64,000 nt of DNA from Candidatus Sedimenticola sp. (ex Thyasira tokunagai) (GTDB lineage Bacteria > Pseudomonadota > Gammaproteobacteria > Chromatiales > Chromatiaceae). Position numbers and translations under genes: made by a program. Shown one piece after another: positions 1 to 8,905 of this stretch. Position 1 is the stretch's first letter. Each line of letters begins with the position of its first letter. The notes beneath the pieces are model-generated. The model ran no database searches. It saw only the letters and a program-made list of their open reading frames with translations, and was not told the DNA's origin. The stretch spans positions 434,598 through 498,597 of the forward strand of contig CP134874.1 in assembly GCA_037318855.1 (NCBI GenBank). The letters run 5' to 3'.

Positions 1-2276
1 ATGGTGTCCACATCATGACCATCTTCTGGGTAGATGCTGATACCAATACTGAAGCTCACAAGTAATTCCTGACCATCTACCTCAACCGGAACCTCCATAG
101 CCTTGATAATCTTTTGCGCCACATGTGCCGCGTCCTCCGGGTTTGTGAGGGACTCGAGTACGATTGTGAATTCATCTCCCCCCAACCTGGCCACCGTGTC
201 TCCCTCACGAACCTGAGCAACCAAGCGTCTTGCTACGGTTTGCAAAAGTTTGTCACCAACCGGGTGACCCATGCTGTCATTAATGAGCTTAAAACGATCC
301 AGATCCAAAAAAAGGACAGCAACGTTTTGTTTTTCTCTGTGTGCCCGTTGAAGAGCATGAGTACTGCGCTCCTGAAACAGTAAGCGGTTTGGTAGATCAG
401 TAAGGATGTCGTAGTGGGCCAGATGACGGATCCGCTCTTCTGAAAGTTTACGTTCACTGATATCACTAAAGACGCTGATGTATTGAACAATCTCGCCCTG
501 CTGATTCTTCACTGCACTGATATTCTGCCAGACAGGGAACACCTCACCACTCTTACGACGGTTCCAGATCTCTCCCTCCCATACTCCCCGCTCTTTCAAC
601 TGAGTCCAGAAATTCTGGTAAAAGGCCTCATCATGGCGGTCTGATTTTATGATTTTTGGAGTGGCTCCTATGACCTCTTCCATCGAATAGTCAGTAATGG
701 CGCTAAAGGCTGGATTAACTCTTAAAATGATCGCCTTATGATCGGTGATCATGATCCCTTCAGCCGTGTTAGCAAATACACTTTCTGATAGTCGCATACT
801 CTCTTCGGCCTGTTTCTCCCGGGTTATATCTCTGATCGTAGCCACCATTTCCCTGGGTCTGCCATCATCCCATTCCAGCAACTCTCCACGATGAACAACG
901 GTAATTACAGAGTCATCATCCCGAATCACCCGGTGTTCGAGTTCAAAATGAGAAAGTACCCCTTTCCGTACATTACCTATGGCCCGCTCCACAGAAGCAC
1001 GGTCGTGAGGATGAACAAAGTTGAGTATGCCGACTATAGAAGGTGGTGATGCAGATGGTTTGAGGGTAAAAAGGCGAGCACACTCAGCAGACCAGAACAT
1101 TTCATCCGTCTCCAGATTGCCGTTCCAGCTCCCCAGCTTGGCGATACTCTGGGCCTGGGTTAATCGTTCCTGATTCATCTGGAGTTCCAGAGTTTTTTCA
1201 GTGACCAGCCGTTCAGTCCGTTGCTGACGCCCCTGCAGGCTGATAATAAAGGCCAGTAACAATCCCATGAACAACACGCCACTGATCAGAACAACCATAG
1301 ATCCGTATTGGGTATGACCGGCCAGATAGGAGTCACCGGCCAGGATTTCAAACTGCCACTGACGTCCTGCAAAAGGAAATTCTGCTTTCCAGTGTAATCT
1401 ATCACCACGCAGTTCCGGGGCCACTTCCATCTGGGCACTGCTGTATAGATCGGCTCCATCATCCACAAAGAGGATTTGTTCCTCTACAGGAGCATTTATA
1501 TCCCTGAGGATTAACGTCAATTCTTCTGTGTCATGATCCGCAAGAGCCGTCGCAATCACATCACCAATACGTAACACTCCAACTGTGTATCCAGTTAGAT
1601 TATCGATATGCTCCTGAAGAGTGTTTAGAGGGCTATTCTTCTGATAGACAGGCTCAAATAACAAAACACCGTATTGGTTACCCATTTCCTGAACCAGCCT
1701 AATACGACCTGTAGCAACACTCTTTCCTGTATTACGGGCTTGTTCCAGAGCTTCTTGGCGTATTGGATTTGAAGCTACATCAAATCCCAGAGCATTTTTA
1801 TTTCCCTCCATTGGTTCAATATAAAGAACCGTTACATATTCATCACGCTGACTGGCTGGAACTAACACACCTGTCGAACTAAGTTCCTTAATCTGAAAGT
1901 TAGGAAAATTATTGGTCCTGACCTGGCTCTCAAAGGTTTCTCTTTCCTCATGAGAGATCCGTGGATTCCATGACAGAGCATGAATTCCACTATGACGTTC
2001 TATAGGAATACGAACAAAGTCATGAAATTCCTGCTGGTTAACCTCCTCAGATGCATCAAACAGGCTATGCACCGACTGAACTAACTCCAGATGTAGTTCC
2101 AGTTTTAGCTTGATTGCAACGTGAAGAGCATTTGTATGACGTAGAAACTCTAATTGTTGACGTTTCTCTTCCCCATCACGGGTATAAATATATGTCTCCG
2201 TTACAGCGAGCAATGTAATCAACAATGGCCATAAAACAGATAACCATGTTCGGAAACGAGTAGAGCCAGTATTCAT
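1..2276 (-). CDS. CHASE-PAS-PAS-GGDEF sensor protein (3' end outside window)
   Basis: Reading from an ATG at 2276, the frame stays open to the window edge (about 758 residues), so the C-terminus is missing. An N-terminal membrane segment (about residues 11-30) is followed by a periplasmic CHASE-type domain (motifs HALSWNPR, ALGFDVAS, KSVATGR), a second membrane helix (about 322-348), two PAS domains and a GGDEF domain. The GGDEF motif is intact at residues 699-703 and is preceded by an RxxD inhibitory site (REGD, five residues upstream), so diguanylate cyclase activity with product inhibition is likely. Family members often continue into an EAL domain; whether this one does cannot be seen. 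The probable role is membrane sensing of a small periplasmic ligand with cyclic-di-GMP output. Confidence 0.88.
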   Translation of the reverse strand, partial: MNTGSTRFRTWLSVLWPLLITLLAVTETYIYTRDGEEKRQQLEFLRHTNALHVAIKLKLELHLELVQSVHSLFDASEEVNQQEFHDFVRIPIERHSGIHALSWNPRISHEERETFESQVRTNNFPNFQIKELSSTGVLVPASQRDEYVTVLYIEPMEGNKNALGFDVASNPIRQEALEQARNTGKSVATGRIRLVQEMGNQYGVLLFEPVYQKNSPLNTLQEHIDNLTGYTVGVLRIGDVIATALADHDTEELTLILRDINAPVEEQILFVDDGADLYSSAQMEVAPELRGDRLHWKAEFPFAGRQWQFEILAGDSYLAGHTQYGSMVVLISGVLFMGLLLAFIISLQGRQQRTERLVTEKTLELQMNQERLTQAQSIAKLGSWNGNLETDEMFWSAECARLFTLKPSASPPSIVGILNFVHPHDRASVERAIGNVRKGVLSHFELEHRVIRDDDSVITVVHRGELLEWDDGRPREMVATIRDITREKQAEESMRLSESVFANTAEGIMITDHKAIILRVNPAFSAITDYSMEEVIGATPKIIKSDRHDEAFYQNFWTQLKERGVWEGEIWNRRKSGEVFPVWQNISAVKNQQGEIVQYISVFSDISERKLSEERIRHLAHYDILTDLPNRLLFQERSTHALQRAHREKQNVAVLFLDLDRFKLINDSMGHPVGDKLLQTVARRLVAQVREGDTVARLGGDEFTIVLESLTNPEDAAHVAQKIIKAMEVPVEVDGQELLVSFSIGISIYPEDGHDVDT

Positions 2277-2412
2277 GTTTAGCAGCCTTCACAAGATACT
2301 TAAGTCAGCATGTAGAACGATGTTTCACTCAGCAGGAGCACCAGAAGCAGGATGGGCCGCGGGTGATCGAGGGTGAGTTCCATCGCCACGACGAGTAATA
2401 GTGCGTCCTCTG

Positions 2413-2742
2413 TTACTGCAGCGCGTCGATAATCTCCTGTCTATCATAGCCACTGATCACCGTTTTGTTGATAACGATCAGGGGTACACCACGCCCGCCC
2501 AGGGCATCGTACTCCTTTCTGGCTATTTCCGACTTTTCGATGTCGTACTCAATATAGGGCACCCCCAGCCTGTCGAACAGCCTGCGTGCCTTAGCGCAGT
2601 AGCTGCACCAGGAGGCGCCGTACATTACCACTTCGCTATTGTCGCTCAGTGTAATCTGCGGCACGGGAGTCAAGTAGTCGACAATTTTTCCCATGTTGAG
2701 AAAGGCGGCAAAGAGAAGGGTAAAGACGAAAATCTTTTTCAT
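2413..2742 (-). CDS. exported glutaredoxin/thioredoxin-fold protein
   Basis: A 109-residue protein with a short hydrophobic N-terminus (about residues 1-17) that looks like a signal peptide or anchor. A glutaredoxin-like domain follows, with the active site CSYC in the context YGASWCSYCAKA, the cis-Pro region GRGVPLIVIN and a C-terminal GYDRQEI segment. It is probably a membrane-tethered or periplasmic thiol-disulfide protein; the substrate is unknown. It lies downstream of ydcF on the same strand with an 88-bp gap, and no strong ribosome binding site is visible before the ATG. Confidence 0.75.
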   Translation of the reverse strand: MKKIFVFTLLFAAFLNMGKIVDYLTPVPQITLSDNSEVVMYGASWCSYCAKARRLFDRLGVPYIEYDIEKSEIARKEYDALGGRGVPLIVINKTVISGYDRQEIIDALQ

Positions 2743-2830
2743 ATCATGGGATTGGGATTGAACGGACAGAAGTTCGACAGCTGTTTGTAGTCATGGTTGC
2801 ACCGGCTCAGCCATCTCCTCGGATAGGCTC

Positions 2831-3586
2831 CTAGTGGCTAAGACGGTACCACCAGCGGCCCAGGTACTCATGCACAGCACGGCTGCTGCTGTGTAGCTGT
2901 CCGGCGCTGGGAAGCCATTCATTGAGAGGGGGTAGATCGGTGGTGGTGTGTTCGAAGCCGGTGGGTGCGGAAATTACATCTATACCTACCCGCTCAAAGG
3001 ACTCAAGTGATCGGGGCATGTGTAGTGCGTGAGTGACCAGCAGCACTTTGCGAATACCCATCTTGCGCAGCAGTGGTGCCGTCATTTCAGCATTCTCGCG
3101 GGTAGTTCGACTCTTCTCCTCAGTGGCTGCAACTTTGACCTGAAAATCTTTTTCCAGAGTGCTGCGCATCAGAACCGCCTCCGGTGTGTCTCCCGGATAG
3201 CGGCTTCCGCCGGTGGGAATGACGGCCAAGCCGGTGGTGCGGGCGAGATGAGCCGCGTAGCGCACCCTCTCCAGGGTCGATGTGCTGACGGTACTACCCC
3301 CATACTCCGGGGCGTTCTGACGTCTGCCGCCGCCGAGCACCACGATAGCTTCTGCATCGGTGGTCTCAATCTGCCGCGGTGTCAGTGCCGGTATATGCTC
3401 CAGCGCCATCAGCAGCCTGTTTGAGGTGTAGTGAGTGCTTAGTAGGTAGAAAGCTGTCAGAGTGAGGAGCAGGATCAGTTTGCTGAAGAAGCGTTGTCTG
3501 ATCGTCAGACCAAAGAGACCCGCCAGGATCAGAACCCCCGGTGGTAGGATCAGCGTCTTCAGTGTCCAGACTATCTCCTGTTCCAT
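2831..3586 (-). CDS. YdcF/ElyC-SanA family (DUF218) membrane protein
   Basis: A 251-residue protein with two N-terminal hydrophobic segments (about 13-27 and 34-50) and a DUF218 domain (VVLGGGRR, GGSRYPGD, SRTTRENAE, VLLVTHALHMPRS). Relatives ElyC and SanA act in envelope integrity and lipid-carrier metabolism in enterobacteria; an exact reaction cannot be assigned here. Its ATG overlaps the lipA stop codon (TAATG), so it is translationally coupled to lipA at the end of the lipoylation operon. Confidence 0.82.
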   Translation of the reverse strand: MEQEIVWTLKTLILPPGVLILAGLFGLTIRQRFFSKLILLLTLTAFYLLSTHYTSNRLLMALEHIPALTPRQIETTDAEAIVVLGGGRRQNAPEYGGSTVSTSTLERVRYAAHLARTTGLAVIPTGGSRYPGDTPEAVLMRSTLEKDFQVKVAATEEKSRTTRENAEMTAPLLRKMGIRKVLLVTHALHMPRSLESFERVGIDVISAPTGFEHTTTDLPPLNEWLPSAGQLHSSSRAVHEYLGRWWYRLSH

Positions 3587-4569
3587 TAGCTCTCCCCCGG
3601 ATCAAGAAGTGGGTTGGCCTGCAGGTCGGCGTGATAGGAGGAGCGTACCATAGGTCCGCTGGCGACGCTGGAGAATCCCATCTCTTCACCACGCTCTCTG
3701 AGTTGGTCAAACTCCTGTGGTGTGACAAAGCGGGAGACCGGCAGGTGCTCCTTGCTCGGCTGCAAGTACTGGCCGAGGGTGAGCATGTTGCAGCCGTGCC
3801 GACGCAGCTCCAACATTACCTCTTCCACCTCTTCCAGGGTCTCACCGAGGCCGAGCATCAGCCCCGATTTTGTCTGTACCTCTGGGTGGCTCTGTTTGAA
3901 CTGCTGCAGTAGTTGCAGTGAGTCCTGGTAGTCCGCACCGGGACGGGCCTGAAGGTAGAGTCGGGGGATAGTCTCCAGGTTGTGGTTGAAAACATCGGGA
4001 GGAAATTGGCTGAAAGCCTCCAGCGCCACAGCCTCACGACCACGAAAGTCGGGTACCAGAATCTCTATGCGGGTATCGGGATTGCGCTCTCTCAGTGCGG
4101 CGATACACTCTGCGTAGTGCCCGGCACCACCATCCCGAAGGTCATCCCGGTCGACCGAGGTGATCACCACATATTTCAGCTGCATGGCACTCACCGCCTC
4201 CGCCAGCTGTGCAGGCTCCTGAGGGTCGAGTGGCTTGGGTTTACCGTGGGCGACATCGCAGAAGGGGCAGCGACGGGTACAGATATCACCCATGATCATA
4301 AAGGTGGCGGTGCCATGGTTGAAGCACTCCCCTAGATTGGGGCAGGCAGCCTCCTCGCAGACAGAGCTCAGCTTGCTCTCCCTGAGTATCTTCTTGATCC
4401 GAGTCACCTCGCTGCCGCCGTGATATTTAACCCGTATCCAGCTTGGCTTGCGCAGCATCTGGGTGGTGGGCTCGACCTTAACCGGTATCCGTGACAGCTT
4501 CTCTCCCCCCCGCTGATGGCTCTCAGGGGTGGCTCGGGAGGGGGCGGTGAAGTCTTTACTTTTGCTCAT
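3586..4569 (-). CDS. lipA: lipoyl synthase
   Basis: Radical SAM enzyme of 327 residues that inserts two sulfur atoms into protein-bound octanoyl groups, completing lipoate on 2-oxoacid dehydrogenases and GcvH. The auxiliary cluster cysteines are C71, C76 and C82 ([12 protein letters not shown]), and the radical SAM motif CTRRCPFC gives C97, C101 and C104. A C-terminal serine-containing segment (MVRSSYHAD) is present. Length and motifs are normal. Only seven bases separate its ATG from an array of GTTGTCA heptamers, and no Shine-Dalgarno sequence is visible there, unlike most genes nearby. It belongs with lipB, from which it is separated by an inserted gene. Confidence 0.97.
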   Translation of the reverse strand: MSKSKDFTAPSRATPESHQRGGEKLSRIPVKVEPTTQMLRKPSWIRVKYHGGSEVTRIKKILRESKLSSVCEEAACPNLGECFNHGTATFMIMGDICTRRCPFCDVAHGKPKPLDPQEPAQLAEAVSAMQLKYVVITSVDRDDLRDGGAGHYAECIAALRERNPDTRIEILVPDFRGREAVALEAFSQFPPDVFNHNLETIPRLYLQARPGADYQDSLQLLQQFKQSHPEVQTKSGLMLGLGETLEEVEEVMLELRRHGCNMLTLGQYLQPSKEHLPVSRFVTPQEFDQLRERGEEMGFSSVASGPMVRSSYHADLQANPLLDPGES

Positions 4570-4576
4570 ATACTTG

Positions 4577-4606
4577 AGTTGTCAGTTGTCAGTTGTCAGT
4601 TGTCAG
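4577..4606. repeat. tandem heptamer array, left arm
   Basis: Four tandem copies of AGTTGTC (4577-4604) plus AG. The array overlaps the stop codon of the four-helix-bundle gene (4603-4605) and lies just upstream of lipA. The right arm at 4987-5014 is an imperfect inverted counterpart, with one change per heptamer. The same heptamer recurs at 33483-33524. Confidence 0.9.
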
Positions 4607-4953
4607 GGTTGGGTAGTGTATTGTGACTTGATTAGGCCCACCAGCATCGCTGATATCTCTCTGGTTTCCTGTACCCATTGCTTCCCTGTGGAGTCATTTA
4701 TATATCCGATATCTAAGCCAATATATATCTGTGTTCTAAGCTCGCCACAAGAGCCTTTGGCATACTCTAAAAATCGAGCACGATCCTTCACCGAAGTTCT
4801 CTCCATTCCCTCTGCTATATTGCTAGGAATGGATAAGCTGGATCGAGTGATTTGGTCTTTGAATCCATAGTCTTTAAGCTCTCTTAGCTTTTTATAAATA
4901 TCGGTACTTAGACGAGCCGCCTTTTTCCAAACATCCAGGTTTTCAAATTTCAT
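4603..4953 (-). CDS. four-helix-bundle protein, 23S rRNA intervening-sequence (S23) family
   Basis: 116 residues from the preferred ATG at 4953 (MKFENLDVWKKA). An in-frame start at 5007 would translate the flanking repeat and is less likely. The sequence carries the family hallmarks ENLDVWKKA, QITRSSLSIPSNIAEG and FLEYAKGSCGELRTQ. Such proteins form four-helix-bundle oligomers. They are encoded within 23S rRNA intervening sequences or as free genes, and are relatives of the Avd accessory protein of diversity-generating retroelements; the cellular role is unclear. Here the gene splits the lipB-lipA operon and is bracketed by inverted heptamer arrays, which suggests mobile cargo. Confidence 0.85.
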   Translation of the reverse strand: MKFENLDVWKKAARLSTDIYKKLRELKDYGFKDQITRSSLSIPSNIAEGMERTSVKDRARFLEYAKGSCGELRTQIYIGLDIGYINDSTGKQWVQETREISAMLVGLIKSQYTTQP

Positions 4954-4986
4954 CCTTGTAATCTCGTATGTGGTAGTTAAATCATT

Positions 4987-5014
4987 CTGCCAACTGCCAA
5001 CTGCCAACTGCCAA
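4987..5014. repeat. tandem heptamer array, right arm
   Basis: Four tandem copies of CTGCCAA. Its reverse complement, TTGGCAG, differs by one base from the left-arm unit TTGTCAG at 4577-4606. The two arms therefore form an imperfect inverted pair around the four-helix-bundle gene, immediately before the lipB stop codon. Confidence 0.88.
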
Positions 5015-5015
5015 C

Positions 5016-5648
5016 CTACTGATTCATCCGTCTTCCGATAAGCTGCAGCTCAATATGTTGTACCAACCGCCGTCCTACACTGTCCAGGTCTGATGGTCCC
5101 CCTTCATCCACCAGCTGAGTGACGGCAAGTCCGGCATAACCGCAGGGGTTGATGTGGGAGAAGGGTTCCAGGTCCATGTCGACATTGAGACTGAGACCAT
5201 GAAAGCTGCAGCCGTGGCGCACACGCAGGCCCAGCGCAGCAATCTTACGCCCATCAACATAAACCCCCGGTGCCTTGGGTTCGGCATTGGCTTCGATATC
5301 GTACTCTTCCAGCAGGGCGATGATACTCTTCTCGATAAGGGACACCAGTTGGCGCACTCCAAGCTTGGCCCGTCGCAGGTCAATCAACAGGTAGGCGACC
5401 AGTTGCCCGGGGCCGTGGTAGGTGACTTGACCGCCGCGGTCGCTCTGAACCACCGGAATGCCATCGGGATCGAGAAGGTGCTCCGCTTTCCCCGCTTGAC
5501 CTTGGGTAAATACCGGCGGGTGCTCCAACAGCCAGATCTCATCTGCGCTCTCCGGGGTGCGCCCGTCAGTGAAAGCCTGCATCTCCCGCCAGACTTCGGT
5601 GTACTCGCGCCTACCAAGGTAACGGCAATGTAGTGTGTCCTGCTTCAC
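5016..5648 (-). CDS. lipB: octanoyl-[ACP]:protein octanoyltransferase
   Basis: A 210-residue cytosolic enzyme that moves octanoyl from acyl carrier protein to apo-lipoyl domains, the substrate of LipA. The signature [16 protein letters not shown] is complete. The catalytic pair is K135 ([11 protein letters not shown]) and C169 (HINPCGYAG). It starts with GTG at 5648, 12 bases after the ybeD stop. Downstream, an inserted gene with its flanking repeats separates it from lipA. Confidence 0.96.
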   Translation of the reverse strand: MKQDTLHCRYLGRREYTEVWREMQAFTDGRTPESADEIWLLEHPPVFTQGQAGKAEHLLDPDGIPVVQSDRGGQVTYHGPGQLVAYLLIDLRRAKLGVRQLVSLIEKSIIALLEEYDIEANAEPKAPGVYVDGRKIAALGLRVRHGCSFHGLSLNVDMDLEPFSHINPCGYAGLAVTQLVDEGGPSDLDSVGRRLVQHIELQLIGRRMNQ

Positions 5649-5660
5649 CGGGACAGGTTC

Positions 5661-5930
5661 CTAGAGGCTCATGAGGACGCGCTCACTGTCGGTCAGCGCA
5701 TGGTATATGGCATCCAGCTGGGGCTTGCTGGTGGCCTCAAAGGTCACGGTGACGGCAAGGTACTTACCTCCCTTGCTTGAGCGGCTCTTTACCGCACCTT
5801 CACTGACATTGGGTACGTGCTCCCGGACAATGCCGAGTACCACGGCGTCAAAGTCAGGTGCTGCATACCCCATCGCCTTCACTGAAAATTGGCAGGGAAA
5901 CTCCAGCAGTGTCTCTTTTTCATCGCTCAT
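5661..5930 (-). CDS. ybeD: UPF0250/DUF493 family protein YbeD
   Basis: An 89-residue small cytosolic protein with the family features FPCQFSVKAMG, VKSRSSKGGKYLAVTV and a C-terminal HALTDSERVLMSL. It has an ACT-like fold in known structures. It lies between dat and lipB, the conserved context of ybeD in Gammaproteobacteria, and a role linked to lipoylation has been suggested from that context. The biochemical function is unproven. Confidence 0.9.
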   Translation of the reverse strand: MSDEKETLLEFPCQFSVKAMGYAAPDFDAVVLGIVREHVPNVSEGAVKSRSSKGGKYLAVTVTFEATSKPQLDAIYHALTDSERVLMSL

Positions 5931-5972
5931 AGGGGTGGTTGTCCAAGTGTTCGTTCGGCAGTGGCACCGCTC

Positions 5973-6839
5973 CTACGTGGTGGTGTCGGCCTGCAATATC
6001 GCTTTGAAATCGGTGTAATAGTTTCTGATGCGCTGATAGATGGGGCCGGGAGCGCCGTTTCCAACCTGTTTCCCGTCAAGAGTGACCACTGCCATCACTT
6101 CTCGTGTCGAACTGGTGAGCCAGACTTCGTCGGCATGGCGCAACAGGGCGATGGGGATATCCTCCTCCCGGAAAGGCAATTCATGGGCCTGTGCCAACTC
6201 TAGCACCAGATTACGGGTGACTCCCGGCAATAACTGGTCACTCTCCGGCGGCGTGATGATTATACCCTTATCGACGATGAACAGATTGCTTGTTGCGCCC
6301 TCGGTAGCGTGGCCGTCACGTACCAGAATGGCATCCGCCGACCCCTGGTCCACCGCCTCTTTGCGCAGCAGTATGTTGGCCAGCAGGGTGATCGCCTTGA
6401 TGTTGCAGTGGTGCCAACGGCTGTCGTCGTGGGTGGTGGCGGTCACTCCGTTGTTGAAGGTTGCAGGGTCTGGGTAGACCACCGGCTGGGACATGGCGAA
6501 AACTGTGGGTGTGAGGTTCCGGGGTATGCCGGGATCGCGTTTGCCACTGTTGCCACGGGTGATCTGAAGGTAGATCGACTGCTCCTCTCCCGGGCGCTGC
6601 AAGGTCAGTCGCTCAATAATTTCCCTCCACGCTTCATTCGACAGAGGCTTCTTTATACCTAGGGCGCGGAGGCTCTCTGCCAGTCGCATGAGATGATGCT
6701 CGAGTCGAAACGGTCGACCGTTATAGCAGGGAATTACCTCGTAGACACCGTCGCCAAAGAGAAAGCCGCGGTCTGTCACCGAGACTTTTGCCTCCTGAAG
6801 CGGCAGGTACTCCCCATTTAGATAGACCAGGGAACTCAC
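5973..6839 (-). CDS. dat: D-amino-acid aminotransferase-like PLP enzyme (fold type IV)
   Basis: 288 residues, GTG start at 6839. It is a class IV aminotransferase: VTDRGFLFGDGVYEV at the N-terminus, catalytic lysine K148 in HHCNIKAITLLAN, and the cofactor loop EGATSNLFIV. It likely interconverts D-alanine and D-glutamate by transamination for cell-wall precursors. Branched-chain aminotransferase or aminodeoxychorismate lyase activity is possible in this fold, but the position next to dacA favours the D-amino acid role. The gap to the dacA stop is only 8 bases, which indicates an operon. Confidence 0.88.
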   Translation of the reverse strand: MSSLVYLNGEYLPLQEAKVSVTDRGFLFGDGVYEVIPCYNGRPFRLEHHLMRLAESLRALGIKKPLSNEAWREIIERLTLQRPGEEQSIYLQITRGNSGKRDPGIPRNLTPTVFAMSQPVVYPDPATFNNGVTATTHDDSRWHHCNIKAITLLANILLRKEAVDQGSADAILVRDGHATEGATSNLFIVDKGIIITPPESDQLLPGVTRNLVLELAQAHELPFREEDIPIALLRHADEVWLTSSTREVMAVVTLDGKQVGNGAPGPIYQRIRNYYTDFKAILQADTTT

Positions 6840-6847
6840 TTCTGCTG

Positions 6848-7984
6848 CTATTCAAGCCAGAGCAGGACGCTGTCTCTGGCAAGCTGCCAGATACCACCTT
6901 TTGCCACAGACTCCAGTGCAATCAGAGGTGCCTCGGCAACGTTCTCACCATTGAGGGCGACGTTGACCTTACCCATTACCTCCCCTTTGCCAACGGGTGC
7001 TGTGATCTGCGGGTTGATCGACATGGATGCTTTGAGATTTTTGTACTGTTTGCGCGGGATAGTGATAAAAAGGTCTCTGTTCAGCCCCAGCCCTAACTGC
7101 TCTTTGTCACCTTTCCAGGTGCGTACCTGGGAGAGTTTGTCTCCGGCGTTGTAGAGGCGGTGGGTCTCAAAGAAGCGGAAGCCGTAGTTGAGCAGTGCCT
7201 GGCTCTCCTTGGCTCTGGAATTTTCACTCTTGGTTCCCATAACCACCGAGATGAGTCGCATGTTGTCGCGCTTGGCTGAAGCGACAAGACAGTAGCCCGC
7301 GGCATCCGTATGGCCTGTTTTTAGGCCGTCGACGGTTTCATCACGCCACAGCAGCTTGTTGCGGTTGTGCTGTTTGATCTTGTTAAAGGTGAAATCTTTG
7401 ACGGCGTACCATTTGTAGTACTCCGGGAACTCACGGATAGTGGCAGTTGCCGCCTTCGCCATATCTCGGGCGGTGGTGTAGTGATCCTCCGCCGGCAGAC
7501 CGTTGCTGTTGATGAAGTGGGTGTTGCTCATGCCGAGGCGTCGTGCGTGCTCATTCATCAGTCCTGCAAAGCTATCCTCACTACCGGCGATATGTTCTGC
7601 CAGGGCGACACTGGCATCATTACCGGATTGGATGATCATCCCCTTTAGCAGGTTCTCCAGAGAGACCTTTTTATTGACCTCGATGAACATCCGCGAGCCG
7701 GGAGTGCGCCACGCTTTTTTGCTTACCAGCACCTCCTCGGCCAGTTTGATATTGCCCTCCTTGAGTTCACGTAACACCACATAGGCGGTCATGATCTTGG
7801 TCAGGCTGGCGGGTTCCATGCGCTCATCCGCATTCTCTTCGCTGATCATCTTGCCGCTGTCGAAGTCGATCAGCAGGTGGCCATTCGCCGCTACTTTTGG
7901 TGGTGCAGGAACCGGGCTTGCCGCCTGCGCCTGGGCAAAGGCCAGAGTGAACAGCAGAAGGAGTAAAAATGAGAGGCGATGCAT
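6848..7984 (-). CDS. dacA: D-alanyl-D-alanine carboxypeptidase (PBP5/6 type)
   Basis: 378 residues with a signal peptide ending near AQAQAA. The penicillin-binding motifs are S60-L-T-K63, S120-G-N122 and K222-T-G224. A C-terminal beta domain is followed by an amphipathic helix (WQLARDSVLLWLE) that anchors the enzyme on the outer face of the inner membrane. It removes the terminal D-alanine from peptidoglycan pentapeptides and so limits cross-linking. It follows rlpA, mltB, rodA and mrdA on the same strand. Confidence 0.96.
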   Translation of the reverse strand: MHRLSFLLLLLFTLAFAQAQAASPVPAPPKVAANGHLLIDFDSGKMISEENADERMEPASLTKIMTAYVVLRELKEGNIKLAEEVLVSKKAWRTPGSRMFIEVNKKVSLENLLKGMIIQSGNDASVALAEHIAGSEDSFAGLMNEHARRLGMSNTHFINSNGLPAEDHYTTARDMAKAATATIREFPEYYKWYAVKDFTFNKIKQHNRNKLLWRDETVDGLKTGHTDAAGYCLVASAKRDNMRLISVVMGTKSENSRAKESQALLNYGFRFFETHRLYNAGDKLSQVRTWKGDKEQLGLGLNRDLFITIPRKQYKNLKASMSINPQITAPVGKGEVMGKVNVALNGENVAEAPLIALESVAKGGIWQLARDSVLLWLE

Positions 7985-8086
7985 GGGGCGGCTTTCCTGT
8001 CGGTGGCTGTAAGTGTTAGAGACCCTGCTCAGCGAGCGAAGTTCAGCTTTATTCTAACCTGAACCGCCATGCTGCTGAAGCAGCGC

Positions 8087-8905
8087 CTAGTCGAGGACGA
8101 CTCTGGTCTCATTAATCCCAAGACGGGAGAGCTGTTGACTGAGTGTATCGGCCAGGGTGACCGAGGCCAGAGGACCCACTTGAACCCGGTATACCGGGCT
8201 TCCCTGTTGCTGTGACTGTTGAATGCGAATCGACTGATTAAGTGACATCTCCAGCCGTTGTCTTAGCTGGTGAGCATTGTGGCGACTGTTGAAGGCGCCC
8301 ACCTGGATAAACAGTCCTCGACTTATGGGTTTTTTATTCACTTTTACGGCAGCACGGCGGTTGATCGGTTGCCCCGGGTGGATCGCTCTGATCTCCACCA
8401 GACCGGTACCCTTGCCAAGGATGCCGAGCTTGGTGGCTGCAGCATAGGATAGGTCGATGATGCGGTTTTGGTGGAAGGGACCGCGGTCATTCACCTTGAC
8501 GATGGTGCGGCGACCGTTGCCGAGATTGGTGACTTCCACATAGGTGGGTAGCGGCAGGCTTTTGTGGGCTGCGGTCATGGCGTACATGTCGTAGGTTTCA
8601 CCACTGCTGGTGGTGCGGCCGTGAAATTTGGTGCCGTACCAGGAGGCGATGCCGCGCTGGCTAAAGCCGTCGCTGCTGGACATAACATGATAGCGTTTGC
8701 CCAGCACCACATAGGAGCTGGGATTGCCGCCGCGGCTGCGACGCTCTGCCTGGGGAACGGCATCGGGGATATTGTTGGGATCGAGTCTGCGTGATGGCGC
8801 GCTGTCACCATCATCGGGGAAACCGGGAATAGATGACGGGCGTATGGAGCAGGCTGCTACCAGTATGGTAATAACAAATAGTATTAAAATGCTTTTTATG
8901 TTCAC
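8087..8905 (-). CDS. rlpA: RlpA septal-ring lytic transglycosylase lipoprotein
   Basis: 272 residues, GTG start overlapping the mltB stop codon. The lipobox LVAAC near residue 19 predicts an outer-membrane lipoprotein. The double-psi beta-barrel domain (GIASWYGTKFHGRTTSSGE, then VKVNDRGPFHQNRIIDLS) is followed by a C-terminal SPOR domain (FIQVGAFNSRHNAHQLRQRL) that binds denuded glycan at division sites. Family members cleave glycan strands lacking stem peptides. Confidence 0.94.
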   Translation of the reverse strand: MNIKSILILFVITILVAACSIRPSSIPGFPDDGDSAPSRRLDPNNIPDAVPQAERRSRGGNPSSYVVLGKRYHVMSSSDGFSQRGIASWYGTKFHGRTTSSGETYDMYAMTAAHKSLPLPTYVEVTNLGNGRRTIVKVNDRGPFHQNRIIDLSYAAATKLGILGKGTGLVEIRAIHPGQPINRRAAVKVNKKPISRGLFIQVGAFNSRHNAHQLRQRLEMSLNQSIRIQQSQQQGSPVYRVQVGPLASVTLADTLSQQLSRLGINETRVVLD

